DNA from: Fibrella arboris
GTDB lineage: Bacteria > Bacteroidota > Bacteroidia > Cytophagales > Spirosomataceae
Direction: 5' to 3'
NCBI RefSeq assembly: GCF_041321095.1
Contig: NZ_JBGGWE010000004.1
Span: 124,001 to 188,000 of the forward strand
Length of the DNA: 64,000 bases
The notes under the pieces are model-generated. The model was given only the letters and a program-made list of their open reading frames with translations, ran no database searches and was not told the DNA's origin. The number at the start of each line of letters is the position of its first letter. The first letter of the stretch is position 1. The position numbers and the translations under genes are program-made. Shown piece after piece: positions 8,195 to 18,500 of this stretch.

Positions 8195-11100
8195 ATGTCA
8201 TTATCTGCTAAACTCTTTAGCTTGGTATGCCTGCTTGCCTTTTGCCAGCTGGGCATGACCCGCAAACAAGTAGCTGCACCACCCACCGTACTGGTCTTCG
8301 CCAAAACCAAAGGTTGGCATCACTCGTCGATCCCATTCGGTATTGCGGCGGTTCAGAAGCTGGGCCGCGAAAACGGCTTCGCTGTTGATACAACCACCGA
8401 TGCAACGCTCTTTACCGACAAGCACCTGAAGAAATACGCGGCGGTTGTCTGGATGAGCACCACGGGCAATGTGCTCAATGGCGAACAGCAGGCTGCCTTT
8501 GAGCGCTATATCCAGGCAGGTGGCGGGTACGTTGGTGTTCATGCGGCCGCCGATACTGAATACGACTGGCCCTGGTACGGGAAACTGATGGGCGCTTTCT
8601 TTTCCAGTCATCCCCACAATCCCAACGTTCGTCAGGCAACCGTCGAAATCGTCGATTCGGGCAATCAGGCTACGGCCACGCTGCCTGCCCGCTGGGAACG
8701 GACAGACGAATGGTACAATTATCGCTCGTTTTACTCAGACATCAAGGTACTGGCCGATCTCGACGAAAACACGTATGAAGGCGGCACCAACGGGGCGCAT
8801 CACCACATCAGCTGGTACCACGACTTTGATGGTGGCCGGGCTTTTTATACGGGTATCGGCCACACCGACGAAAGTTACAGCGAGCCCTTGTTTCTCACAC
8901 ACCTGCTGGGTGGCATCACCTATGCCATTGGCGGCAATAAACCGCTCGACTACACGAAGGCATACGCCAAAGTGACGCCCGATCAGAATCGGTTCGTAAA
9001 AACGGTGCTGGTCAATGACCTGAACTCCCCCATGGAACTGGCCGTCGCCCCCGATGGCCGGGTCTTTTTCACCGAATTGTTCGGTAGCCTATCCATGTAT
9101 GACCCGCGCAGGGGCAAGTCCATGCTCGTGCATAAGCTGCCGATCACAAACATGGGTGGCACTGGGCTGATCGGCGTTACGCTTGACCCAAATTTTGCCC
9201 GGAACCAATACCTGTATCTTTATTACGCTCCCGCTGGGCAGACCGAAGACAACCTGGCGTTCCGGCTCTCCCGGTTTACGCTTACCCCGTCGAACACGCT
9301 GAATCTGGCTTCCGAAAAGGTTTTGCTGACCGTACCTGTCCAGAAAAATAGTGGTTCGCACCATGGCGGTTCACTAGCCTGGGACAACGATGGCAACCTG
9401 TACCTGTCTACGGGCGACAGCTCCAGTCCGTTCCCATCAGACGGCTACGCGCCGCTCGACGAGCGGCCTGGCAACGAATTTTATAGCCTGGATTCACAGC
9501 GGTCGTCGGCCAACACCAATGATTTAAAAGGCAAGGTGCTGCGTATTCACCCCGAAGCCGATGGCACTTATACCATTCCGGCAGGCAATTTATTTCCGAA
9601 GGGCATGGCTAAAACCTTACCTGAAATTTATACGATGGGCTGCCGAAACCCATACCGGATAGCTGTCAACCCAAAAACATCGGTGCTCTACTGGGGCGAG
9701 ATCGGGCCAGACGCTGGCAAAGAGGGGGTGCAGGGCCCGCGTGGTTACGACGAGTTCAACCAGGCACGCAAGGCTGGCAACTTCGGCTGGCCGTATTTCG
9801 TTGGCAACAACGCAGCCTACCCAAAGTGGGATTTCGCCACCAAAACAGCTGGCCCGGCCTTCAATCCGGCCGCACCAGTCAATAACTCGCCCAATAATAC
9901 GGGGCTAACTCAGCTGCCTCCGGCCATACCCGCCATGATCTGGTACCCCTATGCCGCGTCGACCGAATTCCCGGAATTGGGCGTTGGTGGCCGTAGTGCG
10001 ATGGCGGGAGATTTCTACACGTTTGACCAAAACAGCACCTCGCCCACAAAATTCCCCGACTATTACGACGGAGCGCTCTTTGTTTTCGACTGGATGAGGA
10101 ATTGGGTGATGGCGCTCCGTTTCGATGAGCAGGAAAACTACGTGCGCAGCGAACCGTTCATGGCCGGAAACGGTGATTTTCGCCGCCCCATCGATCTCGC
10201 ATTCGGTCCCAACGGGGTGATGTACATGCTGGAATACGGGTCGGTGTACGGGGCAGACAATGAGGATGCCCGGCTAGTCAAAATCGAGTACAATACGGGC
10301 AATCGGGCGCCCATTGCCCAGGCTAGCATCGCCGACTCGGCAACCGAAGCGCATGTTGACAAAACGGTGTTTCTAACGTCGGAGCGACGCAATTTCCCTA
10401 TTCTGCGCGAAGCCAGCGGGCAAGTGCCCCTTCGAGTGCTTTTCAGCAGCAGAGGCAGCCGTGACCTGGACGACGACGACCGGATCACCTACCAATGGTT
10501 GTTTGATGGAAAGACAGTGGGGGCCACTACGCCTAACGCCTCCTACACGTACCTGAAGCCGGGTACGTATCCGGCCATACTGCGCGTAACGGACCGGGCC
10601 GGGCTGGTCAGCCGCGATACAGTCATGGTCCATGTAGGCGATACCAGGCCGAAAGTAAGCATCACCAGTGCTGGAAATAAGTCCTTTTTCTGGCCCAACA
10701 AACCGTTCACCTACGCGGTAAACGTGACCGACAAAGAAGACCGGACCATCAACCCAAAACGGGTTAAGGTGTCTTACCGCTTTACCCCTCAACCCGGCGC
10801 GCAGGACAACATAGCGCCAAAATCGGCGGTGGTTGCGCTGGCTGAACCGATTCCGCCCGGTAAAACACTGATGGCCAGCAGTGATTGCAAAGCTTGCCAC
10901 ACCGTAGATAAAGTATCGGTCGGGCCGTCACTGCTGGCCATTGCAGAGCGTTATAAAGGACAGTCGGGGGCATTGGAACAGTTAGCTACTAAAATCATCA
11001 ACGGGGGCGGGGGCAAGTGGGGCACCGAGCACGTGATGAGCGCCCATCCGCAACTGTCGCCCCTGGACGCCCAGGAGATGGTTCGTTATATTTACTCACT

Positions 11101-11644
11101 TACAGACCCCAAAAAGAAGGCGGCGACCTTACCTGCTCAAGGGACACTGGCCCTGGCCGACCACCCCAAAGATGATCTTCAGGGGCAGTACACGCTACTG
11201 GCTTCCTATACAGACAACGGGGGAACGCTGGTGAAGCCACTCACCGGTACCGATGTGGTCAGGCTGCGCAACGCCACCGTGAAAACAGCCTTTGCCGATG
11301 CACACGTTGGTTTCTCCCGCTTCCGGGATAACCTGTCGCAGGGTGCCCACAAATCGTACATCCTCCTCAAAAATATTGACCTGACCGGCATCCGGCAGTT
11401 TACCTACGAGTATGCCTCGGCTGGTCAGTCGGGTGACATCGAGGTCAGGATCGACTCGCAGGCGGGACCAATGGTGAGCCGGGCAAGTTACGGCCCAACC
11501 GGCTCCTGGGATACGCTGAAAAAGGTAACGGGTACGCTCGACAAACCGATCAGCGGGCGGCACGATGTGTATTTCTTCGCGATCAAACGCACCAAACCCA
11601 ACGACGAAATTTTGAAACTCACCACGATCCGGTTCGACGAATAG
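8195..11644 (+). CDS. ThuA / glucose-sorbosone dehydrogenase / PKD / cytochrome c / CBM fusion
   Basis: A 1149-residue exported fusion. After a signal peptide come a ThuA-type domain (~30-250; VLVFAKTKGWHHSSI, GGGYVGVHAAADTEY), a soluble glucose/sorbosone dehydrogenase propeller (~264-700; NSPMELAVAPDGRVFFTE, GSHHGGSLAWDNDGNLYLS), a PKD domain (~745-815; SRGSRDLDDDDRITYQW), a class I cytochrome c domain with haem motif CKACH at 898-902 and probable axial Met948, and a C-terminal CBM6-like jelly roll (~990-1149). The layout suggests a PQQ-type sugar oxidase that passes electrons to its own haem and is held on a glycan. It is divergent from the GH140 run and 49 bp before the aldolase gene. Confidence 0.88.
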   Translation: MSLSAKLFSLVCLLAFCQLGMTRKQVAAPPTVLVFAKTKGWHHSSIPFGIAAVQKLGRENGFAVDTTTDATLFTDKHLKKYAAVVWMSTTGNVLNGEQQAAFERYIQAGGGYVGVHAAADTEYDWPWYGKLMGAFFSSHPHNPNVRQATVEIVDSGNQATATLPARWERTDEWYNYRSFYSDIKVLADLDENTYEGGTNGAHHHISWYHDFDGGRAFYTGIGHTDESYSEPLFLTHLLGGITYAIGGNKPLDYTKAYAKVTPDQNRFVKTVLVNDLNSPMELAVAPDGRVFFTELFGSLSMYDPRRGKSMLVHKLPITNMGGTGLIGVTLDPNFARNQYLYLYYAPAGQTEDNLAFRLSRFTLTPSNTLNLASEKVLLTVPVQKNSGSHHGGSLAWDNDGNLYLSTGDSSSPFPSDGYAPLDERPGNEFYSLDSQRSSANTNDLKGKVLRIHPEADGTYTIPAGNLFPKGMAKTLPEIYTMGCRNPYRIAVNPKTSVLYWGEIGPDAGKEGVQGPRGYDEFNQARKAGNFGWPYFVGNNAAYPKWDFATKTAGPAFNPAAPVNNSPNNTGLTQLPPAIPAMIWYPYAASTEFPELGVGGRSAMAGDFYTFDQNSTSPTKFPDYYDGALFVFDWMRNWVMALRFDEQENYVRSEPFMAGNGDFRRPIDLAFGPNGVMYMLEYGSVYGADNEDARLVKIEYNTGNRAPIAQASIADSATEAHVDKTVFLTSERRNFPILREASGQVPLRVLFSSRGSRDLDDDDRITYQWLFDGKTVGATTPNASYTYLKPGTYPAILRVTDRAGLVSRDTVMVHVGDTRPKVSITSAGNKSFFWPNKPFTYAVNVTDKEDRTINPKRVKVSYRFTPQPGAQDNIAPKSAVVALAEPIPPGKTLMASSDCKACHTVDKVSVGPSLLAIAERYKGQSGALEQLATKIINGGGGKWGTEHVMSAHPQLSPLDAQEMVRYIYSLTDPKKKAATLPAQGTLALADHPKDDLQGQYTLLASYTDNGGTLVKPLTGTDVVRLRNATVKTAFADAHVGFSRFRDNLSQGAHKSYILLKNIDLTGIRQFTYEYASAGQSGDIEVRIDSQAGPMVSRASYGPTGSWDTLKKVTGTLDKPISGRHDVYFFAIKRTKPNDEILKLTTIRFDE

Positions 11645-11693
11645 GTATAACCGCCTGAACTCGTGATCGCAGACTGGCTGGGTACGTTATAGG

Positions 11694-12461
11694 ATGAAAT
11701 TATCATTTAAAGAGAAGCTCCGTGGCAACAAGCCACTCGTGGGTACGCTTGCCTCGCTGCCCTCGCCTGAGCTAACCGAGCTACTTTCGCTGGCTGGCTT
11801 CGATTGGCTATTCATCGATATGGAACACGGTGCCCTGTCGATCGGGGCTGTTCAGCACATGCTGTTAGCCATCAAAAATGAGTGTAGCGTCCTTATTCGG
11901 GTGGCCGACAACAACCCTGTTCTCATTAAACAGGCGCTGGATATCGGCGCCGATGGCGTCATCGTTCCGCTGGTCAATACGGCTTTGGAAGCGGAACGGG
12001 CGGTGGCGTCGGCCAGATACCCCCCCGTTGGCCATCGAAGCGTCGGGATTGCCCGGGCGCATGCGTACGGGCTGAACTTTACCGACTACATTCAGACAGC
12101 AAATGATTCAGTAGCCGTGATTATTCAGATCGAGCACAAAGAGGCGGTCAGCAACCTGGACGCTATTCTCGCGGTCGACGGTATCGATGGCGTTTTCATT
12201 GGGCCGTATGATCTGTCGGGAAGCCTGAACAGACTTGGCGACGTTTTCAGCGATGTGGTTCAGGACTGCATCCGGGAGATAAAAACGAAATGCAAACAGC
12301 GGCGCATTCCTGTTGGTGTGTTCCTGCAAAAGCCGGATACCATTCAGGCCGAACTTGCCAGCGGTACAACGTTTCTGGCCGTTGGGACAGACACTTTTTT
12401 TGTCTGGAACGGGGCACGGCAAGTAGTAGACGCCTGCAAAAGCATCATCCAGCCTAAGTAA
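11694..12461 (+). CDS. HpcH/HpaI family aldolase (2-keto-3-deoxy acid type)
   Basis: A class II (metal-dependent) pyruvate aldolase of the HpcH/HpaI family, like 2-dehydro-3-deoxyglucarate aldolase. Key segments: LVGTLASLPSPELTELLSLAGFDWLFIDMEHG near the N-terminus, where the conserved Glu-His follows the Asp; the metal-ligand region VIIQIEHKEAV; and VDGIDGVFIGPYDLSGSL, whose Asp is the second ligand. The length of 255 residues is typical. It begins 49 bp after the sugar dehydrogenase fusion with an AGG just upstream of the ATG, so co-transcription is likely. Splitting a keto-deoxy acid produced by sugar oxidation would fit this context, but that is inference. Confidence 0.88.
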   Translation: MKLSFKEKLRGNKPLVGTLASLPSPELTELLSLAGFDWLFIDMEHGALSIGAVQHMLLAIKNECSVLIRVADNNPVLIKQALDIGADGVIVPLVNTALEAERAVASARYPPVGHRSVGIARAHAYGLNFTDYIQTANDSVAVIIQIEHKEAVSNLDAILAVDGIDGVFIGPYDLSGSLNRLGDVFSDVVQDCIREIKTKCKQRRIPVGVFLQKPDTIQAELASGTTFLAVGTDTFFVWNGARQVVDACKSIIQPK

Positions 12462-12489
12462 CACTGAACCTGTCGGTATTTCGTCAGCG

Positions 12490-12569
12490 CCCCTTTACCA
12501 ACATTGGCCAGGTACGTTCCATGCACCGTAATGTGAGTGGAACGTACCTGGCCAATGTTGGTAAAGGGG
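12490..12569. repeat. Perfect 32-bp inverted repeat between convergent genes
   Basis: The arms at 12490-12521 and 12538-12569 are exact reverse complements, with a 16-nt loop and a short T run (TTTT) after the right arm. Each arm carries one copy of the AGGTACGT octamer. It lies between the 3' ends of the aldolase and peptidase genes, so it may end transcription in both directions, but the stem is about three times longer than a normal terminator needs. Confidence 0.9.
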
Positions 12570-12583
12570 TTTTACCCCTACTC

Positions 12584-14917
12584 TCAACGCATTGTGGTGC
12601 GCGGGTCGGGTTTCAGTTCAACCAGAAACTCTTTGGGCGGTTCGGCGCCCAGCAGGTGCTTCACGAAGTAATCCCAGCGGCGGCGCATCATGTATGACGA
12701 GTAGCTGCCGAAACCGTGACCACTATTCGGAAAAATGACCAGGTCGTAATCTTTGTTGGCTTTTTCCAGTGCTTCCACAACCAGCAGCGTATTCGATGGC
12801 GGCACGTTATTGTCCATCATGCCGTGGGCCAGCATCAGTTTTCCTTTCAGGTTCTTGGCGTAGTTCTGGTTGGCCTGCGCCTCATAATCGGCGGTGGCCG
12901 TCAGACCGTTGTATCGCTCGCCCCAATCGTCTTCGTAGTTGCGGTTATCATGGTTACCAGACTCTGAAATGCCAACTTTGAAGAAATCAGGAAAACGAAA
13001 CAGGGCCGTTGCCGTGGCGAACCCGCCCCCCGAATGGCCCCACATACCTACGCGGGTCGTATCCATGTAGCCATACTGCTGCGCCAGCTGACGGATACCC
13101 GCGATCTGGTCGGGCAGGGTATTTTCGGCCATGTTGCCATAGCTCATGTCATGGAACCGTTTCGAGCGCAGTGGGTTGCTGGTTCCTTCGATCTCCACCA
13201 CCACAAAGCCCAGTTCGGCCAGTGCCTGGTTGTCTTTTCTCGACGCTGAAAACGACCAGTTGCCTACACTTCCTCCCTGCGGACCAGGATAGATGTAATC
13301 GATGATCGGGTATTTTTTTGACGGATCCAGCGTGGTTGGCGTATACATCAGACCGTACAGGTCGGTTTGACCGTCGTGTGCCTTCACACGGATGGGCGTA
13401 GGTGGCCGCCATCCGGTGGCCGTCAACCGTGAAATGTCCGTTTTTTCCAGCGTCGTGATCAACTTTCCATCCATACTCCGCAAAACGGTGGTGGCCGGTA
13501 CGTTGGGGGACGAGTAGCTATCCACAAAATAAGCGCCCGACGGCGATAGGCTTATCTGGTGCGTACCCGGCTCAGGTGTCAGTACGGCAAACTGTTTTCC
13601 ATCGAACCCGACCTGGCAGAGTTGACTAAAATATGGATTGGCTGGCTGACGGCCCACCGCCATGAAATACAGCATTCGTTTCTTTTCGTCGACCCGAAGA
13701 AGCCTGGTTACCAGCCAATCGCCTTTTGTGATCTGATTTTTCACCCGGCCAGTGGCTCCGTCGTACAGGTAGAGATGGCCCCAGTTGTCGCGCTCAGAAA
13801 ACCAGATAAATTCATTGGTCTTAGCCAGATAACGCCAGTTAATAGCCCCCCAACCCGACTCGTATTGCGTTGGAACGGTTTCTTCGAATACCTCCCGCAC
13901 GGCCCCTGTAGCGGCATCGGCGAGCCTGACCTTCTCCTGCTTATGATCACGCGAGGTTGATACAAAAGCCAGTTGAGAGCCGTCTTCCGTCCAGTTTACA
14001 TCGTCGAACGTACCGCTGCTGGCGATATCGTCGCTCAATGTAGCCCGGTGAGGATCGGGCGGCACCTGCAGCCGAATCACTTTAGGTACGTCTACTTCGA
14101 TGATCACCCGCTCGATGGTTGGAATGACCTTATCGCCGGGTAGCGGATATTTCCACTGCCGTAGATTGGGCTTACCGACGTTTGTGGTCACCAGGTACAT
14201 ATCGCTGACCTGGCGCTGATCCTGTTTAAACGTAGCGATCTTCTTCGAGTCTGGCGACCAGGCCAGAATGGCCCGATCACTTGATTTCCAGCCCGCGTTA
14301 TCGGTCGCATACCCAAAATCTTTGACCCCATCGGTGGTTAGCTGCGTTTGGGTACCGGTTTGCATGTCACGTACCCACAGGTTAAAGTCTTTGATAAACG
14401 CCGCCCGTTTACGGTCGGGCGACATAACCTCGTTGCCGTCTCCTTCGCGCGCTCCACGGCCACCTCCGTTACCTGGCCGACCAGTGCTATCGGCAGTAAG
14501 CTGATCGGTGAGCAGATTATACTGCCACGTCTTACCAGCAGTCTGAAAGTTAACCACTTGGTTATCAGGCAAAAATCCAATACTTTGAAACGGCAGTTTC
14601 GAGGCTTCGTAGGTTTTTCCGGTTGCTCTAGACAGGGCAGTGGCTAGTTTTTGCTGATCAAAAGCAATAGTGCGCGTCGCCTTTGCGGGGTCGACCAGAA
14701 TGAATTCGCTGCCTTTGGCGGTCAGGTCACGGTACCAGAACCGGTCGCCGGGCAACCAGGTGGGGCGGGCGAAACCGTGATCAATGAGTTGCTCAGCGTT
14801 TGAGCCTATGAACCGCTGCGCCTGTTCATATTGCTGAGCGGTTAACACAGGTCGCTGCTGCGCATGGGCGAAGCACACGATCAGAACAGGCAGGCCTGCC
14901 AACAAGGGTTTAATCAT
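12584..14917 (-). CDS. S9 family dipeptidyl-peptidase (DPP4 type)
   Basis: An exported prolyl-oligopeptidase-family serine peptidase of the dipeptidyl-peptidase IV group. It has a signal peptide (cut near AHAQ), an eight-bladed-propeller-like DPPIV_N region (~60-490; SPDRKRAAFIKDFNLWVRD, AWSPDSKKIATFKQD), then an alpha/beta-hydrolase domain. The triad is Ser629 in GHSGGG, Asp702 in MMDNNVPP and His734 in SGHGFG. SERDNWGHLYLYD is typical of this branch. The length of 777 residues is normal. It is monocistronic, with the long hairpin downstream and an AT-rich gap upstream. It probably trims Xaa-Pro or similar dipeptides from periplasmic peptides; specificity is inferred. Confidence 0.92.
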   Translation of the reverse strand: MIKPLLAGLPVLIVCFAHAQQRPVLTAQQYEQAQRFIGSNAEQLIDHGFARPTWLPGDRFWYRDLTAKGSEFILVDPAKATRTIAFDQQKLATALSRATGKTYEASKLPFQSIGFLPDNQVVNFQTAGKTWQYNLLTDQLTADSTGRPGNGGGRGAREGDGNEVMSPDRKRAAFIKDFNLWVRDMQTGTQTQLTTDGVKDFGYATDNAGWKSSDRAILAWSPDSKKIATFKQDQRQVSDMYLVTTNVGKPNLRQWKYPLPGDKVIPTIERVIIEVDVPKVIRLQVPPDPHRATLSDDIASSGTFDDVNWTEDGSQLAFVSTSRDHKQEKVRLADAATGAVREVFEETVPTQYESGWGAINWRYLAKTNEFIWFSERDNWGHLYLYDGATGRVKNQITKGDWLVTRLLRVDEKKRMLYFMAVGRQPANPYFSQLCQVGFDGKQFAVLTPEPGTHQISLSPSGAYFVDSYSSPNVPATTVLRSMDGKLITTLEKTDISRLTATGWRPPTPIRVKAHDGQTDLYGLMYTPTTLDPSKKYPIIDYIYPGPQGGSVGNWSFSASRKDNQALAELGFVVVEIEGTSNPLRSKRFHDMSYGNMAENTLPDQIAGIRQLAQQYGYMDTTRVGMWGHSGGGFATATALFRFPDFFKVGISESGNHDNRNYEDDWGERYNGLTATADYEAQANQNYAKNLKGKLMLAHGMMDNNVPPSNTLLVVEALEKANKDYDLVIFPNSGHGFGSYSSYMMRRRWDYFVKHLLGAEPPKEFLVELKPDPRTTMR

Positions 14918-15570
14918 AATTTGTTTAGTTGCTCAAGAAGACGACTTAGTGAGTTGATGGTCGCCTCTTTTACAGGATGGCGAACTACTACAATACTACT
15001 AAAAAAGCCTAATAGGCCCGTTGATTAAGCGCTTCTTATCGAACCGTAACCGGCATTCCTTACCACTGAGTCGGAAAATTGATACTTAAACAGACGCAGT
15101 AGCTTGGTAAGTAAAACTACAACTGAGTAGTTACCGCGGTAAAATTCACCTATAAAGACCACGTAAACGGGCTTAGATTTATTAATTATATAACATAATC
15201 AGTTACTTAAACTTCCTTATTAAGCCTTTTTTGGTCTCCTAATCAAAGGTCACAACCAGATTGGTTTAATTTTTGTAACCATTGGCGGCTCTCCTTCTGC
15301 GAGGCCTTCAGGCTAGTTGAGTCGCACATTCTATAGGTTTTATCTACTTTTCGTTTCTTCCAGCGTAGCTGTTGCTGGCTGGTATGAATGTTGTCGAACA
15401 GAACAGCAAGTCTGCTTAAATGACTACATAAACATTTATCAATAATTTTCCTGTAAGGCCTGATCCAACAGGGCAACAGTCATATTGATCTAATAATTAA
15501 GTGACGTACTTAAGCAATTTTGCTCTTTTAGTGTTTATTAGTAAAGTACTCAACATTAATTTTGACCACC
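14918..15570. other. AT-rich intergenic region between divergent genes
   Basis: About 650 bp with no convincing gene. It is much richer in A+T than its surroundings, especially 15160-15240 and 15480-15560. It should hold the promoters of the peptidase (minus) and the adhesin (plus), but no clean TAnnTTTG element stands out at a useful distance. A perfect 12-bp palindrome, TTACCGCGGTAA, lies at 15131-15142. The one 77-codon minus reading frame here (15243-15476) has no recognisable features. Confidence 0.6.
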
Positions 15571-18500
15571 ATGAGGCTACGGTTACTCGTATTTTTATTT
15601 AATCTGTTCCTTCTACATCCCCCTGTCTCAGACAAGCAGTCAACTGCTCCACCACCGCCCAGGCCAGACCATACAGTAATCGGCAAGCCAGTTCGTTCAG
15701 CCCACCGCACTGCTGCAGTTGCCAAACAGGCGATGGACAACGACTGTGGCCTCACGATCACGACAACGGTATCGGGTTGCTATTCCGTCAGCGGGCTTAG
15801 CCGGGCAACAGCCAGCGTTGAAGTAAGCTGGACAGCTATTCCAGATGGCGGGGTCATTTCTGTGCAGTTGGGTGATCAGACAAAAACGATAACGGTCCGG
15901 GATGTATCGACCGCATCAGAGGCCGATGTACGCAGCCCTCAGCTGGTGGCGTTCGAGATTGACCCAACGAACGCGCTGTTGAGTGTGTCGGCTAGTTATG
16001 AGTCAGGCACAACGGTTTGTAGTGTGTCGCGCACATTCATGTCGCCAGCGCCTTGTCCATCACTTAGCTGCGCTGGCTTAGGCGGCACAGTCTTTAACGA
16101 TTTCAACGCTGACGGCATTCATCAGCCCGGCGAGTCGACGGGCCTGCCAGACATCCTGGTTCGGGCGATTACACCGGCTGGTACCGTTCTGACAACAACG
16201 ACCGATTCAACCGGGAAATACACGCTGGCGTTACCCACAGCGGCTTACCCGGTTCGGGTAGAGTTTGGGAACGTACCTACATATGCGGGTAATGGAACAC
16301 CCGTCGGGGCAGATGGCCAGACAACCGTGCAGTTTGTTAACGGCCCCGACTGCGCGGTCGATTTAGGTGTCTTGAACGCACAGGAATATTGCCAAAACGA
16401 CCCGCTGATCATTGTTCCCTGCTTCGTAAACGGTGACCCGCTTCCTGCGGGCGGGGTCTCAGGGTCGCTGGATGCGCTGGTTGCCCTTCCATATTCGTTG
16501 CGCGGCAACAAAGACATGAGCCGGATGACGCCATTGGCCAACGCCGGCCAGGTGGGGTCATTATGGGGAACGGCCTACAATAAATTCACGAAACGCCTGT
16601 ATTCGAGTGCCGTTGTCAGGCGCCACGTAGGCCTTGGCCCCGGCGGGATAGGCGGCATCTACGTGACCGATATGACAGGCCCCAATCTCGGTACGGCCAA
16701 CACAAGCTTGCTGGTTAACCTGAATGATATTGGTATCAACCTGGGTTCGTTACCAACCAATACTGACCGCGGGCTACAGCCGGAACCACGCAGCTCCAGC
16801 CACGATTCACTTGCTTTTTCGGCAGTTGGCAAAGTAGGAATCGGCGATATGGATCTGGCCGAAGATGGCTCGTTACTCTGGTTTACCAACCTCAGCGATG
16901 GTCAGCTCTATTCGCTGCGCGTACCGGCAAGTGGCGCCCCCGGCCCTACCGACTGGGCGGCGCATCCGCTTCCGCTCGACACCCTTTGTAGCAGCGGTGT
17001 TCGCCGGATATGGGGGGTGAAAACGTATCAGGGCAAGGTATATGTGGGTGCGGTCTGCGATGCTTCTCTGAGCAAGCACAAACAAGACCTGCGGGCCGTA
17101 GTGTTGGCCTATACGCCGGGCCCGGGGAATAGCCTGGGGAGCGGCGGTACGTTTAAAGTTATCTTCGATTTCCCATTAACATACCCCAAGGGAGCGCCCG
17201 ACTGGACCGACTTCAGCATACGAGGCTGGTTTCCCTGGGAAGATTCATTCGACAAGCTCACGAATGTAAACCGTACGCTGATTCATCCACAACCGCTTCT
17301 GGCCGATATCCAGTTTGATATTGACGGGTCGATGGTGCTGGGTTTCAATGATCGGTCGGGCATGCAGTTAGGCTTCGAAAATGCCAACACCAACTCAAGT
17401 GATGCGGCTCATTACACCAATATCAGTGGAGGCGACATACTTAGAGCTTACTTCAGCAATGGAACCTACATTCTCGAAAATGGTGGCCAGGCTGGTCCCA
17501 ACACGGGTTCGAGTACCACCAACAACGAAGGCCCCGGTGCCGGCGAGTTCTATAATGACAATTTCTACTACGGTGGCGTGCTGGTTCACAGCGAAAATGT
17601 GAACGGTGCACTGGCTATTCGGCCAGGGTCGGGCGAAGTGGTGGTCTCTACGATGGACCCGCTGAATGATCAGTCCTGGTCGGGCGGTATTCGCTTTCTG
17701 AGCAATACAACCGGTTATTATACATCGGGCAGCAACGCCACCAGTTCGTACGTCATTTACCGGACACTGGACGGCGACGGGGCCACTTTCGGAAAAGCTA
17801 CCGGACTAGGCGGCGTGACCCTCAGTTGCGACCTGCCCAGTTATTTACAGGTTGGTAACCGCGTTTGGCAGGACGACGACCACGACGGCGAGCAGGATGC
17901 CAACGAAAAGGGGCTGGCCGGTGTCCAGGTTGCCCTCTACCAGAACGGAACCTCCATTGCCACCACAACGACTGATGCCAATGGAAACTACTATTTTACC
18001 TACTCGCCCACTTCATCTACTGTGGCCGGCACAACACCGGCACTCTTGCCTAACACCACCTATCAGCTTGTTTTTGGGGCAGGCGGGCAGTTCGTGGATA
18101 ATGTATTGACCGAGGCGGGTGGCCGGTATCAGCTGACTACCGCCAATGCAACAGGCGGCACCCTGAATGACACGAACGATTCAGACGCCGAAGTAAGTAC
18201 CCTTGCCACTGCGAGAGTTCCCGTCGTCAACCTTACCACGGGCAATCTCGGCTCGGTGGATCATAGCTTTGACGTTGGTTTTTACTGCCTGCCGACCACC
18301 GTTGCCACCGTTCAGGTTACCGCACCCACCTGTCCGGCAAGTGGCACCGTAGCAAACGATGATGGCCGTATTGAACTGTCTGGTATTCAGAACGGCGATA
18401 AGACCTTCCTCTTTACCTCTACCGTTCCACCGGCCTATACGGCCACCTCAACCAGCCGCGTAGTTACCAATGGTTCAGTGACGTATACGGACCTCCCTAA

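Noticed and set aside
15243..15476. 77-codon minus-strand frame in the AT-rich gap
   Set aside because: No recognisable domain, no promoter or start context; probably chance.
14918..15570. Riboswitch or other known structured RNA in the longer gaps
   Set aside because: No conserved core of TPP, cobalamin, SAM, FMN or similar elements was recognised here, upstream of ribF or in 63240-63676.
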